DNA of 64,000 nucleotides from Chitinophaga sp. Cy-1792 (lineage in GTDB: Bacteria > Bacteroidota > Bacteroidia > Chitinophagales > Chitinophagaceae). This document shows, one piece after another, positions 35,453-44,652 of this stretch. The notes beneath the pieces were generated by a model. It did not search any database and was not told where the DNA came from. It saw nothing but the letters and a program-made list of their open reading frames with translations. The stretch's first letter is position 1; every line of letters starts with the position of its first letter. Position numbers and translations under genes: made by a program. Where the stretch lies: contig NZ_VWWO01000002.1 in assembly GCF_011752935.1 (NCBI RefSeq), forward strand, positions 1-64,000, read 5' to 3'.

Positions 35453-38400
35453 GTAATAACTATGGCAAGGCAAAAAGTATTTGTTTAAACCTGCTTTCTG
35501 ATGAGATTGAAGCTGTTAATGCTGAATCTATTCGTAATACATTGGATAGAGTAGGTCCTTTATTTAATCTGGAAAATGTGGACAGGGAAAAGCTGCAAAA
35601 GGAGCTGGAATCGATGTATGCTGTGTTTTCAAACCAATACAAAGCACTGGATGACAGTAGCCGTCCGGAGCCGTGGGTGAAAAATGCCAGGGCTGCATTT
35701 CAGTGGCGCTTCTGGAATCGCTACAGGCGCCTCCTGGAGAAGAAAAATTATGCGCCGGATACAATTAATAAGTTGGATAATCTCACTGATGATATTCTAG
35801 ACAGATTACCAGCTCCGGGAACAGCAGAACGATATGATAAACGTGGGTTGATTGTGGGGCAGGTGCAGTCCGGAAAAACCGGAAATTACATAGGGCTCAT
35901 ATGCAAAGCGGCTGATGTTGGCTATAAGATTATTATTGTTTTGGCCGGCGTACACAATAGTTTGAGATCCCAAACCCAGCTAAGGATTGATGAAGGTTTT
36001 CTAGGCTTTGATACACAATTGGCGCGAAGTCTGAATTTAACAAATAACAGAATCGGAGTGGGGAAGTTTCCGCCTGAAGTAGTCGCACATTCACTCACAA
36101 CAAATGCTATTGACGGAGATTTTAGTCGCCAGGCTTCAGAAAAGGCGGGAGTAAATATTCGGGGAAATGACCCTATTATCATTACGGTTAAGAAAAACGC
36201 TACTGTTTTAAAAAACCTCCTCAGCTGGTTATATGGTCGTGGTGAAACAATGAGTGATAACCTTAAGCTGATCAGGAATGTCCCATTGCTTATCATTGAT
36301 GATGAGGCGGATAATGCATCCATTAATATCAGTAAAAGTAAGGTTTCCGGAATAAATGGATGTATAAGAGCGCTGATTAAACTATTTGAGCAAAGTGTAT
36401 ATATCGGATATACAGCAACCCCGTTTGCAAATATTTTTATTAAGCCAGGAGGCGCGCGAGACGATGAAAAAGGGTTATTAAATGTAAATAATTTATCATT
36501 CTCAATGGGAGATGATATTTTCCCCAAGAATTTTATCATTAATATACCGGCTCCTTCAAACTATGTTGGTCCTGAAAAAATTTTTTCAATCAATATAGGA
36601 AATGGGTTAACTACCGAAAAGGAGTTTGTCAGACTTTATGAGATTGTAACTGACTATCTGCCATATATAAAAGAAGGCCATAAGCCATTTAATCCGGAGA
36701 AGAAACAGGCAGACACGAGAATGGAAGATATTCCTCCAACTCTGAAGAAAGCAATAAAATATTTTTTCCTGGTATGCGCGGCAAGAAGGGCAAGGGGGCA
36801 GTTTAAGGAGCATAATTCGATGCTGATTCATATGTCAAGATTTGTATCCTGGCAGGATAGAATTGCAAACATTGTACTTGAAGTAGTAAAGGATTATGCG
36901 GGGAAAGTAGAACTTAATGATCCATACTTTTTGAGAGAGCTTGAAATATGCTGGCGTGATGAATTTATGCCCAAAACCAAACAGGTAATTGAGGAAAGGC
37001 TTGTAAACGATGCCAACATAACGGTCATAGAGTGGCTTGATCTCTTACCGCATCTGCATCCTGCAGTATCTAAAATTGAAGTAAGGGCGATACATGGAGA
37101 CAAAAGAATCGAGGGGCTTGAACATAAGAATATCCGCCCTTTGGATTATTATGACAACCGTGAATCCGGTATGTCAGTTATTGCGATAGGAGGAAATAAA
37201 TTGTCACGTGGTCTTACATTGGAAGGTCTCACCATTAGTTATTTTTTACGTGCTTCCAAAATGTATGATACGCTGATGCAAATGGGACGGTGGTTTGGGT
37301 ACAGGCCCGGGTATCTGGATTTATGCAGGCTTTTTACAAGTAGTGAAATGATTCAGTGGTATCGTCATATAACCGTTGCGACAGAAGAAATGCGTGCCGA
37401 GTTTGATCATATGAGTGATCTGGGACGTAGTCCACAGGATTACGGACTTAAAGTCAGGACACATCCTGGGGCGTTGGTAATAACAGCAGCTAATAAATTT
37501 GGCTACAGAAAGATAATGACCTTGAGTTTTTCAGGAAGGCTCATCGAAACATATAAATTCAAAAAAGGAGACAGGCAGCGTCAGCTTCAGAATTATAACC
37601 GAACAATTCAGTTGATAAATGACCTTGGCGTACCAGGGAAGCTTCGGAATTCTGATCCGGCCTTTAGAAATCACTTCGTATGGAGCCAGGAAAATAATGT
37701 TGATCTGGTTATTGATTTTTTAAATGCCTACACTACAGATCAACCTTCATTTAATAAGGTACTTATCACAAGATATATTACTGCCCAGGTAGAGAAAAAT
37801 CATTTATGCAACTGGACAATCGTCCTGATTAATAATACAAAAGATGCTTCTCTGGTTCCGATCAACAACCTGGTTAAAATTGGTTTAACTTCAAGGGCAG
37901 ATGTTGGTGACGATACAGATTATGTAATAACACAGTCACGACTTATCGACCCTCGTCATGAATACATTGATTTGACTGATGAAGAGATAAGAAGAGCCCA
38001 AAAGATTGCGGAAGACTCAGGAAATGGCAGGTTAACGGAAATCCCGTCACCTCCGCTCATCAGGGCAGTCAGAAGGCCATCAAATGCGCTTCTGCTTATT
38101 TATCTGCTTGATAACAAGCCAGACAAGGACAAGGCTTCTGTTGCAGATGTGCCTCTTGCAGGGTTGGCAATTAGCTTTCCTCAAATTATCAAAGATGTTC
38201 CTATTGAATATGCGGTCAACGAGCAATTCCTCAAAGAATTGGATTATCCGGAAGAACTTGATGAAAGAGATGTGGAGGATGATGGTATTATCAGTGATGA
38301 TAAGCAGTATACGACCAAGGAATCTCTGGATAGTTTTCTGGAAAACAAAGGGGGAGTTAATAAGTTACTTGGGCAGGATGAGTTTTTCAAACGAGGAGTT

Positions 38401-39129
38401 AAAGTTAGGTTCAGTGCCTCGCCACGAATGACAGGACAGCCTACCGCAATACCTATGAACGTGAAACCAGATGATAGTATCCCGTACTTCAGAGCTGAGG
38501 ATATATCGAGGTATTATGTTAATAGAAGTCCCGATTTTTGGATAGCGGATCCAGATACTGCAGTTATAGAGGAAGATATGGTTATTGCCCCTCGTATATA
38601 TTCTGGTCAGGCCTTTGGATTGTGTTCTGGAAAATACATGATAGATGATGACTGTATTCAGATCGGAATTGCTGATATACCCGCGCCATATTTGTGTGCA
38701 TTGTTAAACTCAGTATTTTTTGCATACTATGTTATTAGCTTGAACCCTGAAACCAATGCTGAAACAGGTGAGCTTGTAAGACAATTTCCTATTGACAGAA
38801 GTGGATCGGATAATGTAGGGATTATGTCTCTTGTTTGGGGAATTCAAATGCTGAATTCAACCTATAATACCCGTGAGTCAAGCAAATTGTCTTCCTACTT
38901 TATTAACGTTCTGGATGCTGCGATATTTGAGATTTATTTTCCAGAGGAATTTAAGGAATCGAATCTGTCAGTTCTTTCTGAGCTCACGATGTTGCCCCCT
39001 TTTGATAATAGTCTGAAGCAACTTCAGGAATTCTATGAAACAATGAACAGGCCTGATAGTGCTATCAAAAAAGCGGTATACGCAGTTACGACAATTGATA
39101 AAATTAACTACATATACAGGAATCTGTAG
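35449..39129 (+). CDS. Z1-domain SF2 helicase with C-terminal TRD-like extension
   Basis: 1226 aa. Walker A VGQVQSGKTGNYIGL near 137, motif II IIDDEADNAS near 282, YTATPFANIFI near 321, and motifs V/VI AIGGNKLSRGLTLEGL and QMGRWFGYR near 578-615 define a Z1 helicase. The usual Z1 end (LAISFPQII..EYAVN) comes at about residues 905-925. Roughly 300 further residues follow after an acidic linker: IPYFRAEDISRYYV (near 1010), YLCALLNSVFFAYYV (near 1081), LVRQFPID, and a helix VLDAAIFEIYFPEEF, strikingly like the TaqI-type target-recognition end of type IIG enzymes and type I specificity subunits. Overlaps the previous gene by 4 bp. The helicase call is firm; the extension call is my reading by eye. 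Confidence 0.87.
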   Translation: MSNNYGKAKSICLNLLSDEIEAVNAESIRNTLDRVGPLFNLENVDREKLQKELESMYAVFSNQYKALDDSSRPEPWVKNARAAFQWRFWNRYRRLLEKKNYAPDTINKLDNLTDDILDRLPAPGTAERYDKRGLIVGQVQSGKTGNYIGLICKAADVGYKIIIVLAGVHNSLRSQTQLRIDEGFLGFDTQLARSLNLTNNRIGVGKFPPEVVAHSLTTNAIDGDFSRQASEKAGVNIRGNDPIIITVKKNATVLKNLLSWLYGRGETMSDNLKLIRNVPLLIIDDEADNASINISKSKVSGINGCIRALIKLFEQSVYIGYTATPFANIFIKPGGARDDEKGLLNVNNLSFSMGDDIFPKNFIINIPAPSNYVGPEKIFSINIGNGLTTEKEFVRLYEIVTDYLPYIKEGHKPFNPEKKQADTRMEDIPPTLKKAIKYFFLVCAARRARGQFKEHNSMLIHMSRFVSWQDRIANIVLEVVKDYAGKVELNDPYFLRELEICWRDEFMPKTKQVIEERLVNDANITVIEWLDLLPHLHPAVSKIEVRAIHGDKRIEGLEHKNIRPLDYYDNRESGMSVIAIGGNKLSRGLTLEGLTISYFLRASKMYDTLMQMGRWFGYRPGYLDLCRLFTSSEMIQWYRHITVATEEMRAEFDHMSDLGRSPQDYGLKVRTHPGALVITAANKFGYRKIMTLSFSGRLIETYKFKKGDRQRQLQNYNRTIQLINDLGVPGKLRNSDPAFRNHFVWSQENNVDLVIDFLNAYTTDQPSFNKVLITRYITAQVEKNHLCNWTIVLINNTKDASLVPINNLVKIGLTSRADVGDDTDYVITQSRLIDPRHEYIDLTDEEIRRAQKIAEDSGNGRLTEIPSPPLIRAVRRPSNALLLIYLLDNKPDKDKASVADVPLAGLAISFPQIIKDVPIEYAVNEQFLKELDYPEELDERDVEDDGIISDDKQYTTKESLDSFLENKGGVNKLLGQDEFFKRGVKVRFSASPRMTGQPTAIPMNVKPDDSIPYFRAEDISRYYVNRSPDFWIADPDTAVIEEDMVIAPRIYSGQAFGLCSGKYMIDDDCIQIGIADIPAPYLCALLNSVFFAYYVISLNPETNAETGELVRQFPIDRSGSDNVGIMSLVWGIQMLNSTYNTRESSKLSSYFINVLDAAIFEIYFPEEFKESNLSVLSELTMLPPFDNSLKQLQEFYETMNRPDSAIKKAVYAVTTIDKINYIYRNL

Positions 39130-39139
39130 CTGACCCAAA

Positions 39140-41020
39140 ATGAAAATTAAATCCATTCACGTTAGTAACTATCGTGCTTTTCTGAATCACAACGATGAGG
39201 AAAAGGATCGATATAGAATAGAGCTGCCTGAGGGAGAAAATTTGTTGATATATGGGGAGAATGGCAGTGGAAAATCATCGCTTTACCGAGCGCTTAAGGA
39301 TGTGTTTCTGTCTGGAAGGACTTTGGGACATACTTTTAGCAAGAATCTGTTTTTTCGTCAGGAGAATGTATCTGATCCGCCATGCGTTCACATGCAATTG
39401 GATGACGGGCAGGATATTTTTTTCTCTTCCGACGAAGATCTGACTAACACTACAAGCAGTCAGCTTATTAAGGAGGCAGGTATACTTAGCGGTTTTATTA
39501 GTTATCGGGATTTGTTAAAGTTACATTTCCGGGATAATGATGATGCTCCGGATTTTGTCTCTTTTTTTCTTGGAAAAAACGGACTTTTCAGTCACCTTGA
39601 AATTCCCGCTCCCAAAAAACCTTCAAATAAGATTTCTGTTGGAGAATTGTGGCAGAAGATATTGGAAAAGAAAGATGATACTGATATAGACGATTACAAT
39701 ATCAATCTTGACTCAATATTTGAAAGTCTGCAGCAGAAAGCTAATTTACTACTCGCCAGGTTTCACAGAGAATGTAATATTTGTATTAAGTATAATGATT
39801 GCAGGATTGAAGATGGCATATTGATCAATCCTGAAATATCCTTTGATATCAGCTTTTTTGATACAAATATTTCTAAGCACCATGATTTTCTTAATGAGGC
39901 AAGACTAACGTCGATGGCAATCTCTGTTTATCTTGCTCATTTACTTAATCTACCTCCTTCAAGTATCAGGATTCTATTTTTGGATGATATATTTATTGGG
40001 CTGGATATGTCAAACAGATTACCATTAATAGATATCTTATTAGCTGATAATCTTGGAGATGGAACATCTTTTAAGGATTTCCAGGTTTTTTTGACGACAT
40101 ATGACAGGGAATGGTTTGGGGTAGCAAAGAGTTATCTGAGAAAGGGATGGAAGCATATTGAATTTTATGTCGATAATCATGCTCAACAGCCGGATAGACC
40201 CTTCATCCGGAATTCCGACTCTTATAAAGAACGGGCTCGTTTTCACTTCATTCATTGCGACTATCCGGCCAGTGCCAATTATCTGAGAAAGGAGTTTGAG
40301 CGAATATTGAGAAGTGTTTTGCCTGGTAATTTATTATATCCGGGAGTTGAGAAGGGTGGAATCGATAATGGCTCCATTATATTGGCCAGGAATAGATTTG
40401 ATATGGTGCAAAATGATGATGTCTGGTCTTTTAGGGTGAAAGAGCCACAAGATGGTCAGTTAATTAACCCTCTGAAATTTGCGAACCTTCAGAGCCTTAT
40501 TAATCAATTTCAAAGTCTGGTAAATCAATATAATATTCCATTCCCTTTTTTGGATGAATTAGGCGCGGTCAAGAACAGGCTGTTAAATCCGCTTTCTCAT
40601 GATGATTTTACTTCTTCGGTTTTCAAGCGAGAGCTTATGACTGCTTTTGCAATTCTTGAAGAAATTGAAAAAATTAATTCGAAGATTATACTTCCAATTG
40701 ACGGAGTTGAATCTATCCAGTTATATTGTATGATAGACAATGGGGCTAGTCAGTGCTGCTGTTATCGGTTCGAGGCTTTGGACAATATCAGGTACTTTCA
40801 ATATGAAAACTTTCGAATGCTTTTTAATGCAAGATGCAGGTCTCTCTATAAAGTTACCGAATATGGAAAAATTGAAGTAATGCAATTTGAGTATGGTACA
40901 CTGCGCAAACTTTGTGATTCCGTTATTTTTGATTGCGGAAAGGATAGGAAATCAGATGAGAATTTTATTTATGATTGTGTTTTTACTGAAGAGGGTGTAA
41001 AACTATCGGACCTAATTTAA
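39140..41020 (+). CDS. SMC/RecF-like AAA ATPase of the defence operon
   Basis: 626 aa. Starts MKIKSIHVSNYRAFLNH, the RecF/SMC-type N-terminus, with Walker A YGENGSGKSSLYRAL at about 37-50. The Walker B region is RILFLDDIFIGLDMSNRLPLIDIL near 276, with ARLTSMAISVYLAHLLNLP before it in the signature-helix position. The coiled-coil insert is short (about 150-240). From 365 on is a helical and beta-rich C-terminal region of unknown type with CCCYRF and several other cysteines; no TOPRIM or HNH motif seen, so the OLD-nuclease arrangement is not supported. 10 bp after the Z1 gene. Confidence 0.8.
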   Translation: MKIKSIHVSNYRAFLNHNDEEKDRYRIELPEGENLLIYGENGSGKSSLYRALKDVFLSGRTLGHTFSKNLFFRQENVSDPPCVHMQLDDGQDIFFSSDEDLTNTTSSQLIKEAGILSGFISYRDLLKLHFRDNDDAPDFVSFFLGKNGLFSHLEIPAPKKPSNKISVGELWQKILEKKDDTDIDDYNINLDSIFESLQQKANLLLARFHRECNICIKYNDCRIEDGILINPEISFDISFFDTNISKHHDFLNEARLTSMAISVYLAHLLNLPPSSIRILFLDDIFIGLDMSNRLPLIDILLADNLGDGTSFKDFQVFLTTYDREWFGVAKSYLRKGWKHIEFYVDNHAQQPDRPFIRNSDSYKERARFHFIHCDYPASANYLRKEFERILRSVLPGNLLYPGVEKGGIDNGSIILARNRFDMVQNDDVWSFRVKEPQDGQLINPLKFANLQSLINQFQSLVNQYNIPFPFLDELGAVKNRLLNPLSHDDFTSSVFKRELMTAFAILEEIEKINSKIILPIDGVESIQLYCMIDNGASQCCCYRFEALDNIRYFQYENFRMLFNARCRSLYKVTEYGKIEVMQFEYGTLRKLCDSVIFDCGKDRKSDENFIYDCVFTEEGVKLSDLI

Positions 41021-41029
41021 ATTTGAGCT

Positions 41030-43120
41030 ATGGAACAAATAGATCTTCATGCGTATTATAAACAATTAATGCAAGAGTTGGAAGGAGAGCAGATTGATGC
41101 TGAGGATGGTGCATTTCTGGAACAAATATTTACCAATCATGCCTTAAGTCTTCTTTCAGAAAGTGGGGAAACAGAGAATTACCATGTAGCATTCGATGAG
41201 TGTATTGTACCTCGCAATAAACATAAGATAAATGCATATGCTATCTCTGATAATTATGAAACAATTGACTTATTTATAACCAGATTTGTACACTCAGATC
41301 CTATACAGAGAATTTCGAAGCAGGAAATCGAAAGTGCTGCCAAACTTGCGGTTAACTTTTTTAAAAAGGTACAGTCCTCTGGATATGCTCAGGATCTGGA
41401 AGAATCTACCGAAATCTTCGATTTTGCCAGAACTATTAGCGAATCTGAAGATCTGCGAAAGAAACTGGTAAGGTTAAATGTAACCATTCTCACGAATGGC
41501 TTTTTTAAAGGTGACCTACCTGATGAAAGAGAATTATTTGCATGGCCGGTTTTTTTTAAAATCGTTGATATTAATTATCTGTATAACATAACGAAAAAAG
41601 AACGTACCCCAATTGCTATAGATTTCCTTAAAGGAGGCTTTAAGGTACCCTGCATAAAAGCAAACATAAATAACCCGGAATATCAATCCTATCTTGCAAT
41701 TATTCCAGCTGCAGCTCTTGCTGCAACTTATGAGAAATATGGGGCCAGGCTTCTTGAGCAGAATGTAAGGGCATTTTTGCAATTTACTGGTAAGGTAAAT
41801 AAGGGAATACGTTCTACTATTATGAATGAGCCACATATGTTTCTTGCGTTCAATAATGGAATTGCGGCGACAGCAAATGGAGTAAGGTTAAAATTATCAG
41901 ACGAAGGGCTGCTAATTGAAACCATTGATGATCTTCAGATTGTGAATGGTGGACAGACTACTGCAGCAATTTATCATACTTCAGTGAAGGATAAAGTCGA
42001 CCTTTCTAATGTGTATGTTCAAATGAAAATATCTGTAATAGGGGATGAAGAAAAATTCAGTAAGACTGTCAGTCGCATTGCAGAATACGCCAATACACAG
42101 AATAAAGTTTCTATATCTGACCTAAGTTCAAATACACCGTTTCATATTGAGATCGAAAAACTATCACGAAGTATTTGGGCTCCTCCAGCCAGAGGACAAG
42201 CATTACAAACGAAGTGGTTTTATGAACGAGCCAGGGGACAGTATAAAAATGAGAGACCAAAATATGGTTCGCCAAAAAGAAAAATACAGAATTTTGATCA
42301 AATAAATCCAAGGTCGCAATTATTTACAAAGGAAGAATTGGCAAAGTATATAAATGTTTGCCAGGAAATTTATAATGGTACTAAGCTAACATCAGGACCG
42401 CATATGGTTGTGAGAGGTAGTCAGAAAAGTTATTCTCAATTTATTGCCTATAATCTCCCGGGATTTCCAAATTCATTATTTTTTGAGGAGCTGATAGGTA
42501 AGGCAATATTATTCCGGAAAGCAGAGAAGATTTACGGAACCAAACCTAACGCCATAGGTGATATGAGATATATTTCCGTTCCTTATGCTATTGCCTGGCT
42601 ATGTCATAAAACAAATAACAGAATAGATTTCAGAAAGATCTGGAAGGCCCAGAATATCTCAGCAAATCTTCAAAAATTATTGTATGATTTGTTACAGCAA
42701 ATAGAAGCATTTATTAAGCAAAATGCTCCCGGTGCATTATTTGGAGAATGGGCCAAAAAAGAGGGGTGCTGGTTTGTTGTCAGAGATAAGAGATTCAATG
42801 TTGATTTGCAAGATATAAAGGCAGATATATTAAGTCTGGCTGAAAAAAAATTAAGAGCAAGTGAAATAGAAGCTAATGGGCAGGAAGAACAAAGAAGGTT
42901 TGAAGAAGAAAGTCTCATTAACTTTACTTTTGGACAGTGGCAGGCCGTTGGTAAATGGGGAAGGGATTCCGGTTTGTTAAACAGCCGTCAGCAATCTGCT
43001 TCTGTCGCAATTGCACAAAGTATAATGAACGGTGAATCCGGGTTGCCCGAAAACCTTATAAAAACAGGACTGAAAATAGTGGAGATCGTAAGGACATATG
43101 AGCCAGATTTGCTTGGATAA
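41030..43120 (+). CDS. AIPR family (abortive infection / phage resistance) protein
   Basis: 696 aa. The AIPR core is recognised by FLAFNNGIAATANGVRL (near 270) and DLQIVNGGQTTAAIYHT (near 300), followed by IAEYANTQNKVSISDLSSNTPFHIEIEKLS and FYERARGQYKNE, the usual order in this family. N-terminal 150 residues are helical and acidic; the C-terminus (about 560-696) is helical and may bind partners. AIPR proteins recur in MutL/MORC-Z1 systems and in abortive infection loci; their activity is still poorly defined. Last gene of the operon, 9 bp after the ATPase gene. Confidence 0.88.
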   Translation: MEQIDLHAYYKQLMQELEGEQIDAEDGAFLEQIFTNHALSLLSESGETENYHVAFDECIVPRNKHKINAYAISDNYETIDLFITRFVHSDPIQRISKQEIESAAKLAVNFFKKVQSSGYAQDLEESTEIFDFARTISESEDLRKKLVRLNVTILTNGFFKGDLPDERELFAWPVFFKIVDINYLYNITKKERTPIAIDFLKGGFKVPCIKANINNPEYQSYLAIIPAAALAATYEKYGARLLEQNVRAFLQFTGKVNKGIRSTIMNEPHMFLAFNNGIAATANGVRLKLSDEGLLIETIDDLQIVNGGQTTAAIYHTSVKDKVDLSNVYVQMKISVIGDEEKFSKTVSRIAEYANTQNKVSISDLSSNTPFHIEIEKLSRSIWAPPARGQALQTKWFYERARGQYKNERPKYGSPKRKIQNFDQINPRSQLFTKEELAKYINVCQEIYNGTKLTSGPHMVVRGSQKSYSQFIAYNLPGFPNSLFFEELIGKAILFRKAEKIYGTKPNAIGDMRYISVPYAIAWLCHKTNNRIDFRKIWKAQNISANLQKLLYDLLQQIEAFIKQNAPGALFGEWAKKEGCWFVVRDKRFNVDLQDIKADILSLAEKKLRASEIEANGQEEQRRFEEESLINFTFGQWQAVGKWGRDSGLLNSRQQSASVAIAQSIMNGESGLPENLIKTGLKIVEIVRTYEPDLLG

Positions 43121-43173
43121 CCTGAATGATAATTCCTCTGTTTTCACCGGAATAGTGATAGACCACGTTTATT

Positions 43174-43812
43174 ATGAAAACACTGATATTAGACTTCGAC
43201 GGAACCATTGCTGACACCAGGAGCAGTATTATTAAAACTGTTCAGCTAACTGCAAAAGAGCTGGGGCTCGGTAATATCAGGGATGAAGACGTACAATATC
43301 TGATTGGTCTTCCCATCCGGGAGACATTTATCAAAGCGTTAGGTATAACTGATGAAGTGAGTCTGGATAAGGCGATCGGTATTTACAGGGCTCATTATAA
43401 CCCAATCAGCGCCGGAATGGTGGTGCTTTACCCCAATGTGAAAAATACCCTGCAGTCGTTGTTTTCCAAAGGTATATCTATTACAGTGGCCTCCAGCAAA
43501 GGCAAAGAAGCACTCCAGGTATTACTGGAGAAGCTGGAGATTTCAGCATATATTGCTTTGGTATTTGGAGAGCAGGACGTGGAAAATAAGAAGCCTGCAC
43601 CAGATATGGTTTTGCGTATCCTGGAAATTACTAAAACCCAGCCTGAAGCGGCGCTGGTAGTGGGAGATACTATTTTCGATATAGAGATGGGACAGCGAGC
43701 CGGATGTGCCACCTGTGGTGTAACTTATGGCAACCATAGCGAAACCCAGCTTCGTGAACAAGGTGCTACCTTTTTAATTAACGATTTTAAGAAATTAATA
43801 GATTTCTTCTGA
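43174..43812 (+). CDS. HAD-superfamily phosphatase, phosphoglycolate phosphatase-like
   Basis: 212 aa. Motif I ILDFDGTIADT (Asp8 and Asp10), helical cap domain (about 16-80), motif II VASSKG, motif III Lys in KKPAPDMVLRIL, and motif IV VVGDTIFDIEMGQRAG. Size and order match Gph/PpaX-like enzymes that dephosphorylate small phosphosugars or pyrophosphate. It starts 53 bp after the AIPR stop, so it borders the defence operon but is probably housekeeping. Confidence 0.88.
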   Translation: MKTLILDFDGTIADTRSSIIKTVQLTAKELGLGNIRDEDVQYLIGLPIRETFIKALGITDEVSLDKAIGIYRAHYNPISAGMVVLYPNVKNTLQSLFSKGISITVASSKGKEALQVLLEKLEISAYIALVFGEQDVENKKPAPDMVLRILEITKTQPEAALVVGDTIFDIEMGQRAGCATCGVTYGNHSETQLREQGATFLINDFKKLIDFF

Positions 43813-43827
43813 GATAAGATCGATTCC

Positions 43828-43926
43828 ATGACAGAATATACACGGCATATTGCCGAATACGCTACCTATGCGTACGCTGATTTTACCGAACGAGTCCCAG
43901 CTGAAAAATGGGGTGATCAGGAATAG
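43828..43926 (+). CDS. 32-aa ORF, possible remnant
   Basis: ATG at 43828 encodes MTEYTRHIAEYATYAYADFT and ends in EKWGDQE. The acidic, aromatic composition resembles real coding sequence. In another frame the next bases (43920-43998) read GIEAAYLKKIAPIDELERKF, also protein-like, overlapping the following gene's start; together they could be the remains of one frameshifted small gene. Weak evidence. Confidence 0.25.
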   Translation: MTEYTRHIAEYATYAYADFTERVPAEKWGDQE

Positions 43927-43959
43927 AAGCAGCATATCTGAAAAAAATAGCACCTATTG

Positions 43960-44526
43960 ATGAATTGGAAAGAAAGTTTAACGAACATAGAAAATGACTT
44001 TGGCTTTCATAAAAAGAGAGATTGGAAGTCGGCGGTACGGTTAGTAGATGAACTGTTAACAGAAAATCTTAACGATGTTGAATTAAACATTAGAGGGATC
44101 TATATATTCCATAATATTTTAGTAGAAGAAGATTACCCCGATGAAGAACAGGCTGGTATGGAATATTTACTTCAAAAATGGTTCAACAGATCAAAGGAGA
44201 AATTTTCGGATAATGCGGAGTATTTATTTTTTATTGGAAAAATTCTCCATATCGCTGAATGGTATTTTGGTTTAGAGGATACTACGTTAGCTATTGCTTT
44301 TCAAAAGAAGGCGATGGAGTTAGAACCGGAAAATTTATTATATAAATGGGCCTATCGCTTTTCCTTTCCCGGTGATGTGGATGAAGGCTTTTTGGCGTAC
44401 AAGCTTCTTACCAATGATATAATGAAGATTAAGTGGCTTCAATCTAAAGGCTTTCCTGGTGAATATATACTGGAACACTTAAAAATGCGCGAGAAGGAGT
44501 ATTTAGCAAAAGAAATCTCACAGTAA
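43960..44526 (+). CDS. Hypothetical helical-repeat protein
   Basis: 188 aa from the ATG at 43960 (a TTG directly in front is ignored). All-helical, acidic, with TPR-like pairs: VRLVDELLTENLNDVELNIRG, YLFFIGKILHIAEWYFGL and TLAIAFQKKAMELEPENLLYKWAYRF. No signal peptide. Such small soluble proteins occur as immunity or scaffold proteins, but nothing here fixes a role. Ends 30 bp before a strong terminator. Confidence 0.6.
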   Translation: MNWKESLTNIENDFGFHKKRDWKSAVRLVDELLTENLNDVELNIRGIYIFHNILVEEDYPDEEQAGMEYLLQKWFNRSKEKFSDNAEYLFFIGKILHIAEWYFGLEDTTLAIAFQKKAMELEPENLLYKWAYRFSFPGDVDEGFLAYKLLTNDIMKIKWLQSKGFPGEYILEHLKMREKEYLAKEISQ

Positions 44527-44555
44527 AAATTATGGCCCTCAGAAAGGATACCTGT

Positions 44556-44592
44556 AAAGCCTCGTCTGCCCGATAGATGAGGCTTTCTTTTG
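44556..44592 (+). terminator. Intrinsic terminator
   Basis: Hairpin AAAGCCTCGTCT / AGATGAGGCTTT (12 positions, one G-T wobble, 7-nt loop) followed by CTTTTG. Closes the 43-44.5 kb transcript. Confidence 0.8.
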
Positions 44593-44652
44593 ACCGGGTA
44601 TTTTCTTAGTTTTGCATACTCATTTCAGGTAGTGATAAAGCGAAAATTTAAT

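Noticed and set aside
39140..41020. OLD-family nuclease (ATPase plus TOPRIM)
   Set aside because: The ATPase head is clear but I see no TOPRIM E..DxD motif in the C-terminal part.
31570..43173. Mobile island with att repeats and integrase
   Set aside because: No integrase or transposase, and no copy of the tRNA 3' end at the right boundary.
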